A DNA stretch of 46,234 bases from Planctomicrobium piriforme (GTDB lineage Bacteria; Planctomycetota; Planctomycetia; Planctomycetales; Planctomycetaceae), in the NCBI GenBank assembly GCA_945861445.1, contig CAMAVF010000007.1, positions 1 to 46,234 of the forward strand. Reading direction: 5' to 3'. This document shows, in pieces, positions 34,205 through 42,644 of the stretch. Numbering within the stretch: position 1 is the stretch's first letter; each line of letters begins with the position of its first letter. Made by a program: the position numbers and the translations under genes. The notes beneath the pieces were generated by a model. That model searched no databases and was not told the DNA's origin. It was given only the letters and a program-made list of their open reading frames with translations.

Positions 34205-35221
34205 ATGATGAATCGATCAGCCTGCCTACATCGGCTTTGCGTGTTGCTTCTGCTGTCTCTGGCTGGCATCTCGTTTGACTCTCAAGGTGCAGTGGCTGCT
34301 GACCCGCTGCCACCGCTCACCGAAGTCAAAGTCCCCAGTACCGTCGACAAACATCAGCAATCGGTCACGCTGTGGGTCCCGGACAAGGCCGCGACCGAAG
34401 CCGTGCCGATCTTCGTCTATCTGCACTCGTGGAGCGGAGACTACACGCAGGATAACTCGATCTGGCAGGCGGAGGCGGTACGCCGCGGCTGGATTTATCT
34501 GCACCCCAACTTTCGTGGTCGCAACGATCACCCTGAAGCGTGCGGCTCAGCATTGGCGCGGCAGGACATTCTGGATGCGTTGAGTTACGCGCAACAGAAA
34601 TACCGCATCGATACCGAACGCATTTACCTGGCGGGCACGTCGGGAGGCGGCCACATGACGATGCTGATGGCCGGCTATCATCCCGATCGCTTTTCGGCGG
34701 CTTCGGCCTGGGTGGGAATCAGCGATCTGACTGCCTGGCATCGCTTTCACTCGCCGAATGGCAAGTCGACAAATTATGCCATTATGATGGAAGCCTGCAC
34801 GGGAGGCAAACCGGGTGATTCCCCGAAAGTGGACGCGGATTACCGCAGCCGGTCCCCCTTGTTTTTCTTGGCCCGGGCGAAGGAGTTGCCGGTCGATATC
34901 GCTGCCGGAGTCGAGGACGGTCACTTGGGATCGGTGCCCGTGCGGCACAGTCTACTGGCCTTCAACGAATTGGCGAAGCCGCATCGAATCCCGGAAATCA
35001 CCGAAGTCGAAATGCAGCAGTTGTGGGAATGGAAGCGACTCAAGACACCGCAGCCAGGCGACACCGCAGCCGATCCCACGTACGGCCGCGACATTCTCTT
35101 GCGACGCAAGGCCGGTCCCAGCCGAGTCACGATTTTCCAAGGCGATCACGAAGGCTTACCGAACGCCGCCTGCGAGTGGCTGGCCGCCCAACGCCGCAAG
35201 GCGAAGGTTGTTAAACAATAG
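34205..35221 (+). CDS. Exported esterase-like alpha/beta hydrolase
   Basis: 338 residues from the ATG at 34205 (GGAAAG lies about eight bases upstream); in-frame ATGs at 34145, 34190 and 34208 also exist. The signal peptide is CVLLLLSLAGISFDSQGAVA. The fold shows IFVYLHSWSGDYTQDN (oxyanion-hole region), GWIYLHPNFRGRNDHPEACG, the nucleophile elbow YLAGTSGGGHMTML (Ser in G-T-S-G-G-G), and candidate Asp and His residues in VEDGHLGSVPV and IFQGDHEGLPNAA. This resembles prolyl-oligopeptidase-like or feruloyl-esterase-like families (S9/esterase D type). The substrate cannot be assigned. The gene converges with the thiolase over a tandem-repeat region. Confidence 0.82.
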   Translation: MMNRSACLHRLCVLLLLSLAGISFDSQGAVAADPLPPLTEVKVPSTVDKHQQSVTLWVPDKAATEAVPIFVYLHSWSGDYTQDNSIWQAEAVRRGWIYLHPNFRGRNDHPEACGSALARQDILDALSYAQQKYRIDTERIYLAGTSGGGHMTMLMAGYHPDRFSAASAWVGISDLTAWHRFHSPNGKSTNYAIMMEACTGGKPGDSPKVDADYRSRSPLFFLARAKELPVDIAAGVEDGHLGSVPVRHSLLAFNELAKPHRIPEITEVEMQQLWEWKRLKTPQPGDTAADPTYGRDILLRRKAGPSRVTIFQGDHEGLPNAACEWLAAQRRKAKVVKQ

Positions 35222-35238
35222 ATCGGGTCGTTCATGTT

Positions 35239-35333
35239 TCCCATTGGTCCCATTGGTCCCATTGGTCCCATTGGTCCCATAAGTCCCATCAATTCATGGG
35301 ACACATGGGACTTATGGGACGGATGGGACTTAC
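35239..35333. repeat. 9-bp tandem repeat followed by an inverted set
   Basis: TCCCATTGG is repeated four times without change (35239-35274), followed by degenerate units TCCCATAAG and TCCCATCAA. The complement-type units ATGGGACA, ATGGGACTT and ATGGGACGG follow at 35296-35330. The two halves can fold into a hairpin. The number of units is likely to vary between strains. It lies between the convergent esterase-like and thiolase genes. The minus strand would read Met-Gly-Pro repeats, which I take as an artefact. Confidence 0.85.
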
Positions 35334-35356
35334 GAATTCGCGAGAAGTGGCAATTC

Positions 35357-36541
35357 CTACAACACCGCACGTTCCACGATCATTGCCACGGCGTTGCCAC
35401 CCCCAAGGCACAAGCTCGCCAGACCGCGTCGCAGGCCGCGCTGTTCTAATGCGCTTAGCAGCGTCACCAACACGCGAGCCCCACTGGCGCCGATCGGGTG
35501 GCCCAACGCAATTGCGCCGCCGTGGACATTGATCTTCGCGGGATCAATCTGCAGCTCATTGGCGCAGGCCATCATCTGCGCCGCGAAGGCCTCGTTAAGC
35601 TCAAAGAGATCAATGTTCTGAATCTGCAGCCTGGCTTTCGCCAGCACTCCGCGAACCGCTGCCACGGGGGCGATGAAGATGTCCCGCGGGGCCACTCCGC
35701 TGGTGTGATAGGCAATGATCTTCGCTTTCCACGGTGTCTGAACTCCGCGCGCCGTTGCCTCGTCGACGACCACCACGGCCGCCGCTCCGTCGTTCAATGT
35801 GGATGCGTTTCCCGCGGTCACCGTTCCGTCGCCATTAAAAGCCGGCTTCAGTTTCGCAAGTCCCGCCAGGTCGGTATCGGCCCGCGGGCCTTCATCCTGA
35901 TCGACGATGATTTCGGACTTCTTGACTTTCACGGTGACCGGCAGGATCTCGGCCTTGAATTTTCCCGCCTGCATCGCCGCTGACGCTTTGGCCTGGCTGT
36001 CACTGGCAAACTTGTCCTGGGCCTCACGGGTCACATCGAATTTGCGGGCAATGTGATCAGCGTGGCTGCCCATGTGGCAGTTCTCCATTGCGCACCACAG
36101 CCCGTCCAGAATCATTGAATCTTCCAGCTTGCCGTCACCCAGCTTCCAACCGTCACGAGCCCCACGTAACAGATGCGGCGCCCGGCTCATGCTTTCCATC
36201 CCGCCGGCGACGATGATGGACGCGTCCCCAGCGCGGATCGCCTGAGCCGCTAGCATCACCGCTTGCAGTCCTGATCCACACATCTTATTGATGGTCAATG
36301 CCGAAACCGTATCGGACAGTCCCGCTTTCAATGCCGCTTGACGAGCCGGCGCTTGTCCGACCCCGGCGGTCAGGACCTGCCCCATGATCACTTCGTCCAC
36401 TCGATCAGCCGCGATTCCCGCTCGTTGCAGAGCTTCTCGAATGACGAGTGCCCCCAGTTCAGGAGCGGACAGCGACGACAAACCGCCCAGAAATTTGCCG
36501 ATTGGCGTGCGAACTCCGGCCAGAATATACGCGTCTGACAT
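35357..36541 (-). CDS. Acetyl-CoA C-acetyltransferase (thiolase)
   Basis: 394 residues. It condenses two acetyl-CoA, or cleaves 3-ketoacyl-CoA. The nucleophile is C88 in [11 protein letters not shown], the catalytic His is H348 in [16 protein letters not shown], and the second Cys is C378 in [10 protein letters not shown], where the usual sequence is C-x-G-G-G-M-G. [11 protein letters not shown] is also typical. The length matches biosynthetic-type thiolases (AtoB/PhaA). It follows the HlyD gene by 121 bases on the same strand, with a family E repeat between. A functional link to the exporter is not expected; it may pair metabolically with the 3-hydroxyacyl-CoA dehydrogenase at 17309. Confidence 0.95.
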   Translation of the reverse strand: MSDAYILAGVRTPIGKFLGGLSSLSAPELGALVIREALQRAGIAADRVDEVIMGQVLTAGVGQAPARQAALKAGLSDTVSALTINKMCGSGLQAVMLAAQAIRAGDASIIVAGGMESMSRAPHLLRGARDGWKLGDGKLEDSMILDGLWCAMENCHMGSHADHIARKFDVTREAQDKFASDSQAKASAAMQAGKFKAEILPVTVKVKKSEIIVDQDEGPRADTDLAGLAKLKPAFNGDGTVTAGNASTLNDGAAAVVVVDEATARGVQTPWKAKIIAYHTSGVAPRDIFIAPVAAVRGVLAKARLQIQNIDLFELNEAFAAQMMACANELQIDPAKINVHGGAIALGHPIGASGARVLVTLLSALEQRGLRRGLASLCLGGGNAVAMIVERAVL

Positions 36542-36606
36542 GGCTTATGGTCCCTGAAAAAATGTATTGGCGTGGCTTATGCCGAGATGCTCACTCTACT
36601 GGATAT

Positions 36607-36647
36607 CGAAAGACCAAGCGGTTCGGCAGGAGCCTCACCCTCGCATC
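36607..36647. repeat. Family E repeat, single copy 2
   Basis: ACCAAGCGGTTCGGCAGGAG then CCTCACCCTCGCAT is the reverse complement of the arm at 21265-21294, and the similarity continues outward into TTGGTCTTTCGATA (TGGTCTTGCGACA in copy 1). It ends about 16 bases before the stop codon of the minus-strand HlyD gene. Confidence 0.8.
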
Positions 36648-36662
36648 GACAATGTCGAAAAC

Positions 36663-37898
36663 TTACTTTGCTTCCGTCCGCACCGATACCTGTACCCCGT
36701 CCGCGATCCGGTCGCTGGGATGGACGATAACGGTCTCGTGCTCATTGAGCCCCTTGAGAATCTCTGCTTCCAAACCGTTGCGGTGGCCGATCTCGACAGA
36801 TTGCTGCTGGGCTCGGCCCTCCACGACTTTGAAGACGGACCACTGACTCCCCTTGCGGAACAGGGCACTCGTGGGAACTTTCAACACGCTGTCGCTCTCC
36901 CACAGGATGATCTCGGCCTCAACGCGGTAACCGTCCCCCAATGTCGATCGCTGTTCGGGCGGGTCGATCAGGTCGACGATCACGTACACCCGTTGCTCTT
37001 CGACTCCCAGGGCCGAAATCTTCGTAAAGGCGGCCGGTTCCACGACGCGGACGATTCCGTGTAACGGCTCCGGTCCCCCCCACGCATTGACGATCACCTT
37101 GGCCTGAGGAGGGATCTGCACGGCGTCGCTCGATAGGACGTCGATTTCCATCTCCAACCGTTGCGGATCACCGACTTCAACAATGTTCGTCCCCGCCGTG
37201 ATTGGGGTGGCGCTTTCCTTCAGCTTACGGAGCACCTTGCCCGAGATCGGCGCGAAGATTTCATAGTTCTGTTTCGCATCCGGGTTGGACTGGGCAGAGT
37301 CATCTTTCCCGGCTGGCGGCTTGACCTGCCACATCGCCAACCGAGCCCACTCCATTTCAAAACGCGCAATATCGACCGCCAGCTTGGAAGCGTTGTATTC
37401 TTCCCGTCGCCGGGAATCGTCCAATTCCGCGTTCTCCAGTTCTTCGTCAGTCGCGGCTTTGCTGTTCTTCAGCCGCTGAATGCGTGACAGATGGTTTTGT
37501 GAATTCAGCATCGCCTTCTGCGCCGTCTGCTCGGCCAGGCTGGCCTTCTGCAGGGTCAGTTCGGACATCTTCAGTTTGGCTTCTGCCTGGGCAAGCGTTC
37601 GGGCATCCAGATTGTTCGGCAGATCGGGCTGCAATTGGGCGACGACCGTCTTCATCGCCGTGACGCTGTCGCCCGGTTTCAGTTCCACTCGCAGCAACTG
37701 ACCTGAAAGGGGTGATGAGACCAGGTAGCGATCCTTGATCCGCGTCTTGCCGTCTTCGCTGACGGTCACGCGCAAGGTCCCCCGCGTGACATGCTCGAGA
37801 TCGGCAGCCACCGGCTTGGGCAATAATCCGTACCCGATCCCCGCGACAACCGCCGCCGCGACGCCCCACAGGGAAATGCGTTTCATCCAACGTAACAC
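36663..37898 (-). CDS. HlyD-family periplasmic adaptor of an ABC/FtsX export system
   Basis: 411 residues. Membrane-fusion protein that links the inner-membrane pump to the outer envelope. An N-terminal anchor (about 8-28, SLWGVAAAVVAGIGYGLLP) is followed by the lipoyl half-motif VSSPLSGQLLRVELKPGDSV. A long coiled coil (about 105-215, rich in Ala, Glu, Gln, Lys) is next, then the second lipoyl half YEIFAPISGKVLRKL and a beta-barrel and proximal domain (GDGYRVEAEIILWESDSVLK, VPTSALFRKGSQWSVF). It is MacA-like in design. The gene starts six bases after the permease stop, so the two are in one operon with the ATPase gene upstream. Confidence 0.93.
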   Translation of the reverse strand: MLRWMKRISLWGVAAAVVAGIGYGLLPKPVAADLEHVTRGTLRVTVSEDGKTRIKDRYLVSSPLSGQLLRVELKPGDSVTAMKTVVAQLQPDLPNNLDARTLAQAEAKLKMSELTLQKASLAEQTAQKAMLNSQNHLSRIQRLKNSKAATDEELENAELDDSRRREEYNASKLAVDIARFEMEWARLAMWQVKPPAGKDDSAQSNPDAKQNYEIFAPISGKVLRKLKESATPITAGTNIVEVGDPQRLEMEIDVLSSDAVQIPPQAKVIVNAWGGPEPLHGIVRVVEPAAFTKISALGVEEQRVYVIVDLIDPPEQRSTLGDGYRVEAEIILWESDSVLKVPTSALFRKGSQWSVFKVVEGRAQQQSVEIGHRNGLEAEILKGLNEHETVIVHPSDRIADGVQVSVRTEAK

Positions 37899-37904
37899 GA
37901 TACA

Positions 37905-40268
37905 CTACTCCCGAGTCTTCAAGACGGCGATCAAATCGAGATGGTCGAGCTTCCGTCGCACCACCAGCCCCGAAGCCACTGCCGCCACTGCCACCACCGA
38001 TACCGCCATCGACAACGTCTTCGGTGAGACCACCAATGGTATGCGATACAGTTCTGTATCCAGAAATGTGGTGACGATTTTTCCCAATCCGAAGCCGAGC
38101 AAGATGCCCAGCGGAATGGCAAACAGCGTCAGCACAGCCAGTTCGCCCAGCAGAATGAATGAGATCTCGCCGCGCGTCAGGCCCAGCACGCGCAGGCTGG
38201 CCAGTTCGCGGCCCCGTTCCGACAGCGCGATGCGGGCCGTGTTGTAGACCACGCCAAACGCAATCACGCACGCAAACATCAAATTGAAAAACTGCATCTG
38301 CAGCATGTTTTCCATGACGGTCTCGCGGAAGCTGCGGATCGAAGCCTCCTTGATCGTCACGCTGGCGACCTTGGGGGTTTCCTTCAGTTTTTTGTAGAGT
38401 TCGTCGCGATGCTTTTGATCCACCAGCAACTGGATCGTGTTGACCAGATCGCCATCTTTCATGAGGCGATTCAAAGCGTGCAGGTTCATATAGGCCGACA
38501 ACCCGAAGTGTTCGGTCACCAGTGCCGCAATAGGAATCTGCCAAGTGGGCTGGGCTCCTTCCAGGACTTCAATCGTAACGATATCGCCCCGTTTGACTCC
38601 CAGCAGACTGGCCAGCTTGGTGTTGATCACCAGGCCGGCCTCGGGCAACCGGATCGGCAATTCTTCCGCATCGACCAGATGACTCAATTGTGGATTCATC
38701 TGCAAGCCGGCGATTGCCACGCGTCGCTCATGATGTCCGAACCGCATCTTGATCCCCACCATCCGCCCCGGTTCCGTCCGGATCACGCCCGGCATGTGCT
38801 GCAATTCGTAGAGTGCCGACAGCGAGTAGGGCTCCACAAATGCGACACTGACATGCTGCCGCTGCACGACTTGAAACTGCAGTTCCAGTAGGAAATTCAA
38901 CGAATCAGTCGAAAAGTGTCCGAGGATGATGATTGAAACAGACAGGGCGATTCCCAGCGAGGAAAACATCGCCTTGAACGGACGGCGTTCGATGTTTCGC
39001 ACGATGATCCGCGACGTCTGCGAGAGCCACGAGTTCAATCCCAGACGTTCGAAAATGGTCGGCCGAAAGCTGGCCGGTGGCTCGGGACGCATGGCTTCCG
39101 CTGGAGGCAACGACACGGCCTTATGGATCACACCGACCGTACCCAGGATGGCCGAGGTGGCCGAGACTGTGAACGAGCCCAGCACCACGTGCATCGGCAG
39201 CATGAACACCAGCGATGGGAACCGATAGAACTTGGTGTAGAGATTCATGATCTGCATGCCCAGCATGCACCCGACCCCCAGACCGATCAGCTCACCACAC
39301 AGGACCACCACGATCACCATCTTCAGATAGTGCCAGGCAATGGCCAGATTGGAATACCCAAACGCCTTCAACGCGGCAATTTGGTCCCGCTGCAAAGCGA
39401 TAATGCGCGAGAGCACCACGTTCAGCAGAAATGCCGCCACGAGCAGAAAGATGCCCGGCACAATCAGCCCCATCCGCTTCAGGTTGCTGATTTCGTCCGA
39501 GATAAACTTGTTGGAGATCTGGTCGCGGCGACCTCGTGCGCCCATCCCACCGTAAGGGCGCGTGATGCGATCCAGCGAACGCAGCACTTCCGCCTCATTG
39601 GCATCCGACGTCAGGTCGAGGCAGATATCATTGAAGGCCCCCTGCATGTCGAACGCCGCGGACAGAGCGACTTCACCCATCCAGAAGATGCCGAACCGCG
39701 TATCATCGGGCACCAGTTGGCCCGCTCGAATCTGGTAGACATATTCCGGGGACAGGGCAATCCCGACGATTTCCAGTTCCTTGCGCCGGCCGTTGATGAT
39801 CGCCGTGACCTTGTCACCCGGCTTCAACCCGTGCATCTTCGCGAAGCCTTCGCTGCACAGGGCCTCGTCGGGGGAATTCGGTTCGATGTAGCGTCCCGAA
39901 CGCAGATACAACGCATTCAGCGCCGGGGCCGAGTGCTCAGGGACGGAAATCAAACGTCCGACCGCCGGTTCCGTCATGCCGGTCACGTCGAGTGTCACAT
40001 CGCGCACGACTCGTAACTGCATCTGCGAGACGCCCGGAATTTCCGCGATGTATTTGCCGACGGAGAGGGGTGCTCGCTTCACATTGCTGAAGACCCGGGC
40101 GAACCGGGACTGTTCGTAGTAAGACTGCTGCGTGAAGGATAGGCCGGCGAGTGCGCTTTGCGTCATGATGAACGTGCCGACGCCGCAGGCAATCACCGCG
40201 CAAATCGCCAGCAACTGCCCCCACATCTGGAGCACGTCCCGCAGCAATTTGCGATCAAGGGCGGTCAT
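37905..40268 (-). CDS. ABC transporter permease with two FtsX domains
   Basis: 787 residues. An N-terminal helix (about 18-42, LLAICAVIACGVGTFIMTQS) is followed by a periplasmic MacB-PCD-like domain, a first FtsX domain with three helices (about 265-390: IVPGIFLLVAAFLLNVVLSR and others), a helix at about 430-455, a second extracytoplasmic domain, and a C-terminal FtsX domain (about 660-780: LMFACVIAFGVVYNTARIAL, LGELAVLTLFAIPLGILLGF). The doubled FtsX layout is typical of long permeases that work as one chain with an ATPase and an HlyD adaptor. The substrate is unknown; lipids, peptides or small toxic compounds are possible. It lies 12 bases downstream of the ATPase gene. Confidence 0.93.
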   Translation of the reverse strand: MTALDRKLLRDVLQMWGQLLAICAVIACGVGTFIMTQSALAGLSFTQQSYYEQSRFARVFSNVKRAPLSVGKYIAEIPGVSQMQLRVVRDVTLDVTGMTEPAVGRLISVPEHSAPALNALYLRSGRYIEPNSPDEALCSEGFAKMHGLKPGDKVTAIINGRRKELEIVGIALSPEYVYQIRAGQLVPDDTRFGIFWMGEVALSAAFDMQGAFNDICLDLTSDANEAEVLRSLDRITRPYGGMGARGRRDQISNKFISDEISNLKRMGLIVPGIFLLVAAFLLNVVLSRIIALQRDQIAALKAFGYSNLAIAWHYLKMVIVVVLCGELIGLGVGCMLGMQIMNLYTKFYRFPSLVFMLPMHVVLGSFTVSATSAILGTVGVIHKAVSLPPAEAMRPEPPASFRPTIFERLGLNSWLSQTSRIIVRNIERRPFKAMFSSLGIALSVSIIILGHFSTDSLNFLLELQFQVVQRQHVSVAFVEPYSLSALYELQHMPGVIRTEPGRMVGIKMRFGHHERRVAIAGLQMNPQLSHLVDAEELPIRLPEAGLVINTKLASLLGVKRGDIVTIEVLEGAQPTWQIPIAALVTEHFGLSAYMNLHALNRLMKDGDLVNTIQLLVDQKHRDELYKKLKETPKVASVTIKEASIRSFRETVMENMLQMQFFNLMFACVIAFGVVYNTARIALSERGRELASLRVLGLTRGEISFILLGELAVLTLFAIPLGILLGFGLGKIVTTFLDTELYRIPLVVSPKTLSMAVSVVAVAAVASGLVVRRKLDHLDLIAVLKTRE

Positions 40269-40280
40269 CTGTTTCTGTCT

Positions 40281-41051
40281 TCACCACTGCAATTCGCGCG
40301 GCTGTTGTTTGTGTTGATTGGTTTTCACATGACTAATCCGGCCGCTAGCCACCGAGATCACCCGGTCGGCCATTCCGGCAATCGCGGCGTTGTGCGTGAT
40401 CACGGCGGTCGTCGTCCCCAGTTCGCGGTTCACCCGTTCGATCACTTCGAGAACCACAATTCCCGTCTCGATATCCAGCGCCCCGGTCGGTTCATCGCAC
40501 AGCAACACATCCGGCCGTTTCGCAATGGCGCGGGCAATGGCCACTCGCTGTTGTTCGCCGCCTGACAACTGGGCTGGAAAATGGTCCAGGCGATGGCCTA
40601 GATTCACCATCTCCAATGCCTCTTCCGGCCGCATTGGGTTCTGAGCAATTTCGGTCACCAGCGCGACATTCTCTTTCGCGGTCAGGCTGGGAATCAGATT
40701 GTAGAATTGAAACACGAATCCGACATGACGTCTGCGATAGCCTGTCAGCAGGGCATCGTCATTCGAAGTGAGATCTTTTCCGCGATAACTGACATGTCCG
40801 GCCGTGGGAACGTCCAGTCCGCCGAGAATATTCAACAGCGTCGACTTGCCGCTGCCGGAAGGCCCCAGCAGCACGACGAATTCGCCCTCGAACAGGTCCA
40901 GGTCCACCCCGCGCAGGGCATGAACTTCGACTTCACCCATCCGATAAATCTTGGTGATTCCTCGAGCACAGTAGACGCTTTTGGCGCCGACGCGGCTGGG
41001 AACCATCTCGGGGGTGGAAGTATCAGAAATGAGATCCAAAGAATCAGGCAT
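40281..41051 (-). CDS. ABC transporter ATP-binding protein (MacB/LolD type)
   Basis: 256 residues from the ATG at 41051; an upstream frame to 41183 lacks ABC similarity, and an ATG at 41006 is another candidate. Walker A is [12 protein letters not shown], the Q-loop [13 protein letters not shown], the signature [15 protein letters not shown], Walker [13 protein letters not shown], and the H-loop ITHNAAI. The sequence starts the domain with [20 protein letters not shown], as in the lipoprotein/macrolide-export subfamily. It is the first gene of the ATPase-permease-HlyD operon. No Shine-Dalgarno sequence is visible before the chosen start. Confidence 0.94.
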   Translation of the reverse strand: MPDSLDLISDTSTPEMVPSRVGAKSVYCARGITKIYRMGEVEVHALRGVDLDLFEGEFVVLLGPSGSGKSTLLNILGGLDVPTAGHVSYRGKDLTSNDDALLTGYRRRHVGFVFQFYNLIPSLTAKENVALVTEIAQNPMRPEEALEMVNLGHRLDHFPAQLSGGEQQRVAIARAIAKRPDVLLCDEPTGALDIETGIVVLEVIERVNRELGTTTAVITHNAAIAGMADRVISVASGRISHVKTNQHKQQPRELQW

Positions 41052-41222
41052 CAAATTGGTACGCAGCCGTACCACTCCCGTGTGTCCACCCAGCAGACCC
41101 AGGAACCTCGACCGAGGTTCGGAATCCAATAACCGCAAACGTCGCTGGATGATAACCGGAACGTCACGATCTGCGGATGGCAATCAGAACAACTGACATT
41201 CGCGCCCGTGTACTTAAAAACG

Positions 41223-41297
41223 CTAACAAAACCTCTGCGTCAGTTCAGAACCGCCTGAAATACTGCGGTTCTGAACTTCCACAACCGGTTTTGTTAG
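41223..41297. repeat. Nested double inverted repeat (J) between divergent genes
   Basis: Outer arms CTAACAAAACC (41223-41233) and GGTTTTGTTAG (41287-41297) are perfect. Inner arms GTTCAGAACCGC (41243-41254) and GCGGTTCTGAAC (41265-41276) are also perfect. The structure lies in the 400-base control region between the ABC ATPase (-) and PEP-hydrolase-family (+) genes. The rest of 41052-41451 shows no gene. It could act as an operator, an RNA hairpin or a small mobile repeat. Confidence 0.8.
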
Positions 41298-41451
41298 GGG
41301 TTCTCAGTCGCATTATAGAAAACAACGGCATTGCGGCTGGATCAGGATCAGGGCAGTCACGCGATTTCCTGATTTCAAGAACCAGGATTGCCGTGCCAGA
41401 AAACGCCACTAGAATCGACCGCATTCTGCCTGGAACCTGTGGAGAATCCCC

Positions 41452-42285
41452 TTGAGTCTCTTTCCTCGTGATGAAATCCTCGCGCGCCTGCGGGCCAAGG
41501 TCGCTCAGAAAATTCCCATCGTCGGCGGCGGTGCGGGAACCGGACTGAGTGCCAAAATGTCTGAAGCGGGCGGTATCGACCTGCTGGTGATCTACAATTC
41601 GGGCCGCTTTCGCATGGGGGGACGCGGATCCCTGGCCGGAATGATGCCGTATGGCGACGCCAATGCCATCGTGATGGACATGGCACGAGAAGTCCTGCCG
41701 GTGGTTTCCAAGACCCCGGTCCTGGCGGGTGTCTGTGGCACCGACCCGTTCCGGATCATAAAACTGTTCTTGCGCGACGTCCAGCAGGCGGGATTTTCCG
41801 GCGTGCAGAACTTTCCCACGGTCGGACTGATTGACGGCAAGTTCCGTCTCAATCTGGAAGAAACCGGCATGGGCTACGGTTTGGAAGTCGACATGATCCG
41901 GCAGGCCCATGAGATGGGACTGCTGACGACTCCCTATGCCTTCAATCCCGAAGAAGCCGCCGCGATGGCTGCCGCAGGTGCCGATATCCTGATCCCTCAC
42001 TGCGGACTGACGACGAAGGGCAGCATCGGGGCCTCAACCGCCATGACGCTGGCCGAAGCAGCCTGGGCCGTCCAGGACATGTGTGACGCGGCGAAGCGAA
42101 TCAATCCCGAGATCCTGGTCCTGTGTCACGGCGGCCCGATTGCAGAACCATCAGACGCCCAGTACATCCTCGATCACACCACAGGCGTCGTGGGCTTCTA
42201 CGGAGCCAGCAGCATGGAACGCTTACCAGTCGAACCAGCAATCGAAAATCGCGTGCGCGAGTTTACACGGCTGAAGTTTTCGTGA
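41452..42285 (+). CDS. Phosphoenolpyruvate hydrolase family TIM-barrel protein
   Basis: 277 residues with a TTG start at 41452, preceded by GGAG nine bases upstream. Family similarity begins at residue 4-5 ([20 protein letters not shown]). Segments typical of PF09370 are [66 protein letters not shown] and [12 protein letters not shown]. Members occur alone in bacteria or as part of the Tm-1-like proteins of fungi and plants. The named activity is based on family annotation, and the reaction is not well established. No partner Tm-1 N-terminal domain gene (UPF0261) is nearby. A family H repeat starts two bases after the stop. Confidence 0.88.
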   Translation: MSLFPRDEILARLRAKVAQKIPIVGGGAGTGLSAKMSEAGGIDLLVIYNSGRFRMGGRGSLAGMMPYGDANAIVMDMAREVLPVVSKTPVLAGVCGTDPFRIIKLFLRDVQQAGFSGVQNFPTVGLIDGKFRLNLEETGMGYGLEVDMIRQAHEMGLLTTPYAFNPEEAAAMAAAGADILIPHCGLTTKGSIGASTAMTLAEAAWAVQDMCDAAKRINPEILVLCHGGPIAEPSDAQYILDHTTGVVGFYGASSMERLPVEPAIENRVREFTRLKFS

Positions 42286-42286
42286 G

Positions 42287-42353
42287 TGAATACAAGCTCG
42301 AAGCGCAAGCGAGTGCATTCCCCGATCGCCGAGGAAATGCACTCGCTTGCGCT
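42287..42353. repeat. Family H repeat with perfect 18-bp hairpin
   Basis: GAATACAAGCTCGAAGCGCA starts 4 bases after the stop of the TIM-barrel gene. Perfect arms AGCGCAAGCGAGTGCATT (42302-42319) and AATGCACTCGCTTGCGCT (42336-42353) enclose a 16-base loop. The leading motif recurs in reverse orientation after modC (30328-30350) and before the glpK end (42591-42609). Confidence 0.85.
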
Positions 42354-42403
42354 GTTTGAAGTTGCGCATTTCGCACGCGAATGCAGATGAAGGACTTTTT
42401 TGG

Positions 42404-42508
42404 GGAACACTGATCTACACTAATCTACGCTAATCCAGAAAAAGACCAATCGTGGGGCGTCACACTTTCTTGTCTTGATTAGCGTAGATTAGCGTAGATC
42501 AGTGTTCC
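42404..42508. repeat. Inverted repeat with 32-bp arms (I)
   Basis: Arms 42404-42435 and 42477-42508 are reverse complements with one mismatch. Each contains a short direct repeat of CTAATCTACGC or its complement and ends in ACTGATC/GATCAGTGTTCC. Forty-one bases separate the arms. It lies between the convergent TIM-barrel and glpK genes. Confidence 0.85.
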
Positions 42509-42590
42509 CATAATGTATTCTCAATCCCTCAAGATGATCAGTCATAGGAATCAACCGTTCCCCGATTTCGTCCAGAGCGCAACTTCAAAA

Positions 42591-42609
42591 CTTGCGCTTC
42601 GGGCTTGTA
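42591..42609. repeat. Family H motif, third copy
   Basis: CTTGCGCTTCGGGCTTGTA is the reverse complement of the motif at 42287-42309 with one change. A short hairpin GCGCAA/TTGCGC (from 42577 to 42597) overlaps it. It lies 36 bases beyond the glpK stop. Confidence 0.65.
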
Positions 42610-42644
42610 TTTGTCCGTCGATTGCTGTTTGAACGACACCTCTC

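Noticed and set aside
35146-35370. Minus-strand frame reading Met-Gly-Pro repeats, collagen-like
   Set aside because: It is produced by the 9-bp tandem repeat and overlaps two real genes' ends.
35357-41051. A functional link between the thiolase and the ABC/FtsX/HlyD exporter
   Set aside because: They share a strand, but a 121-base gap with a family E repeat separates them and no metabolic logic connects them.
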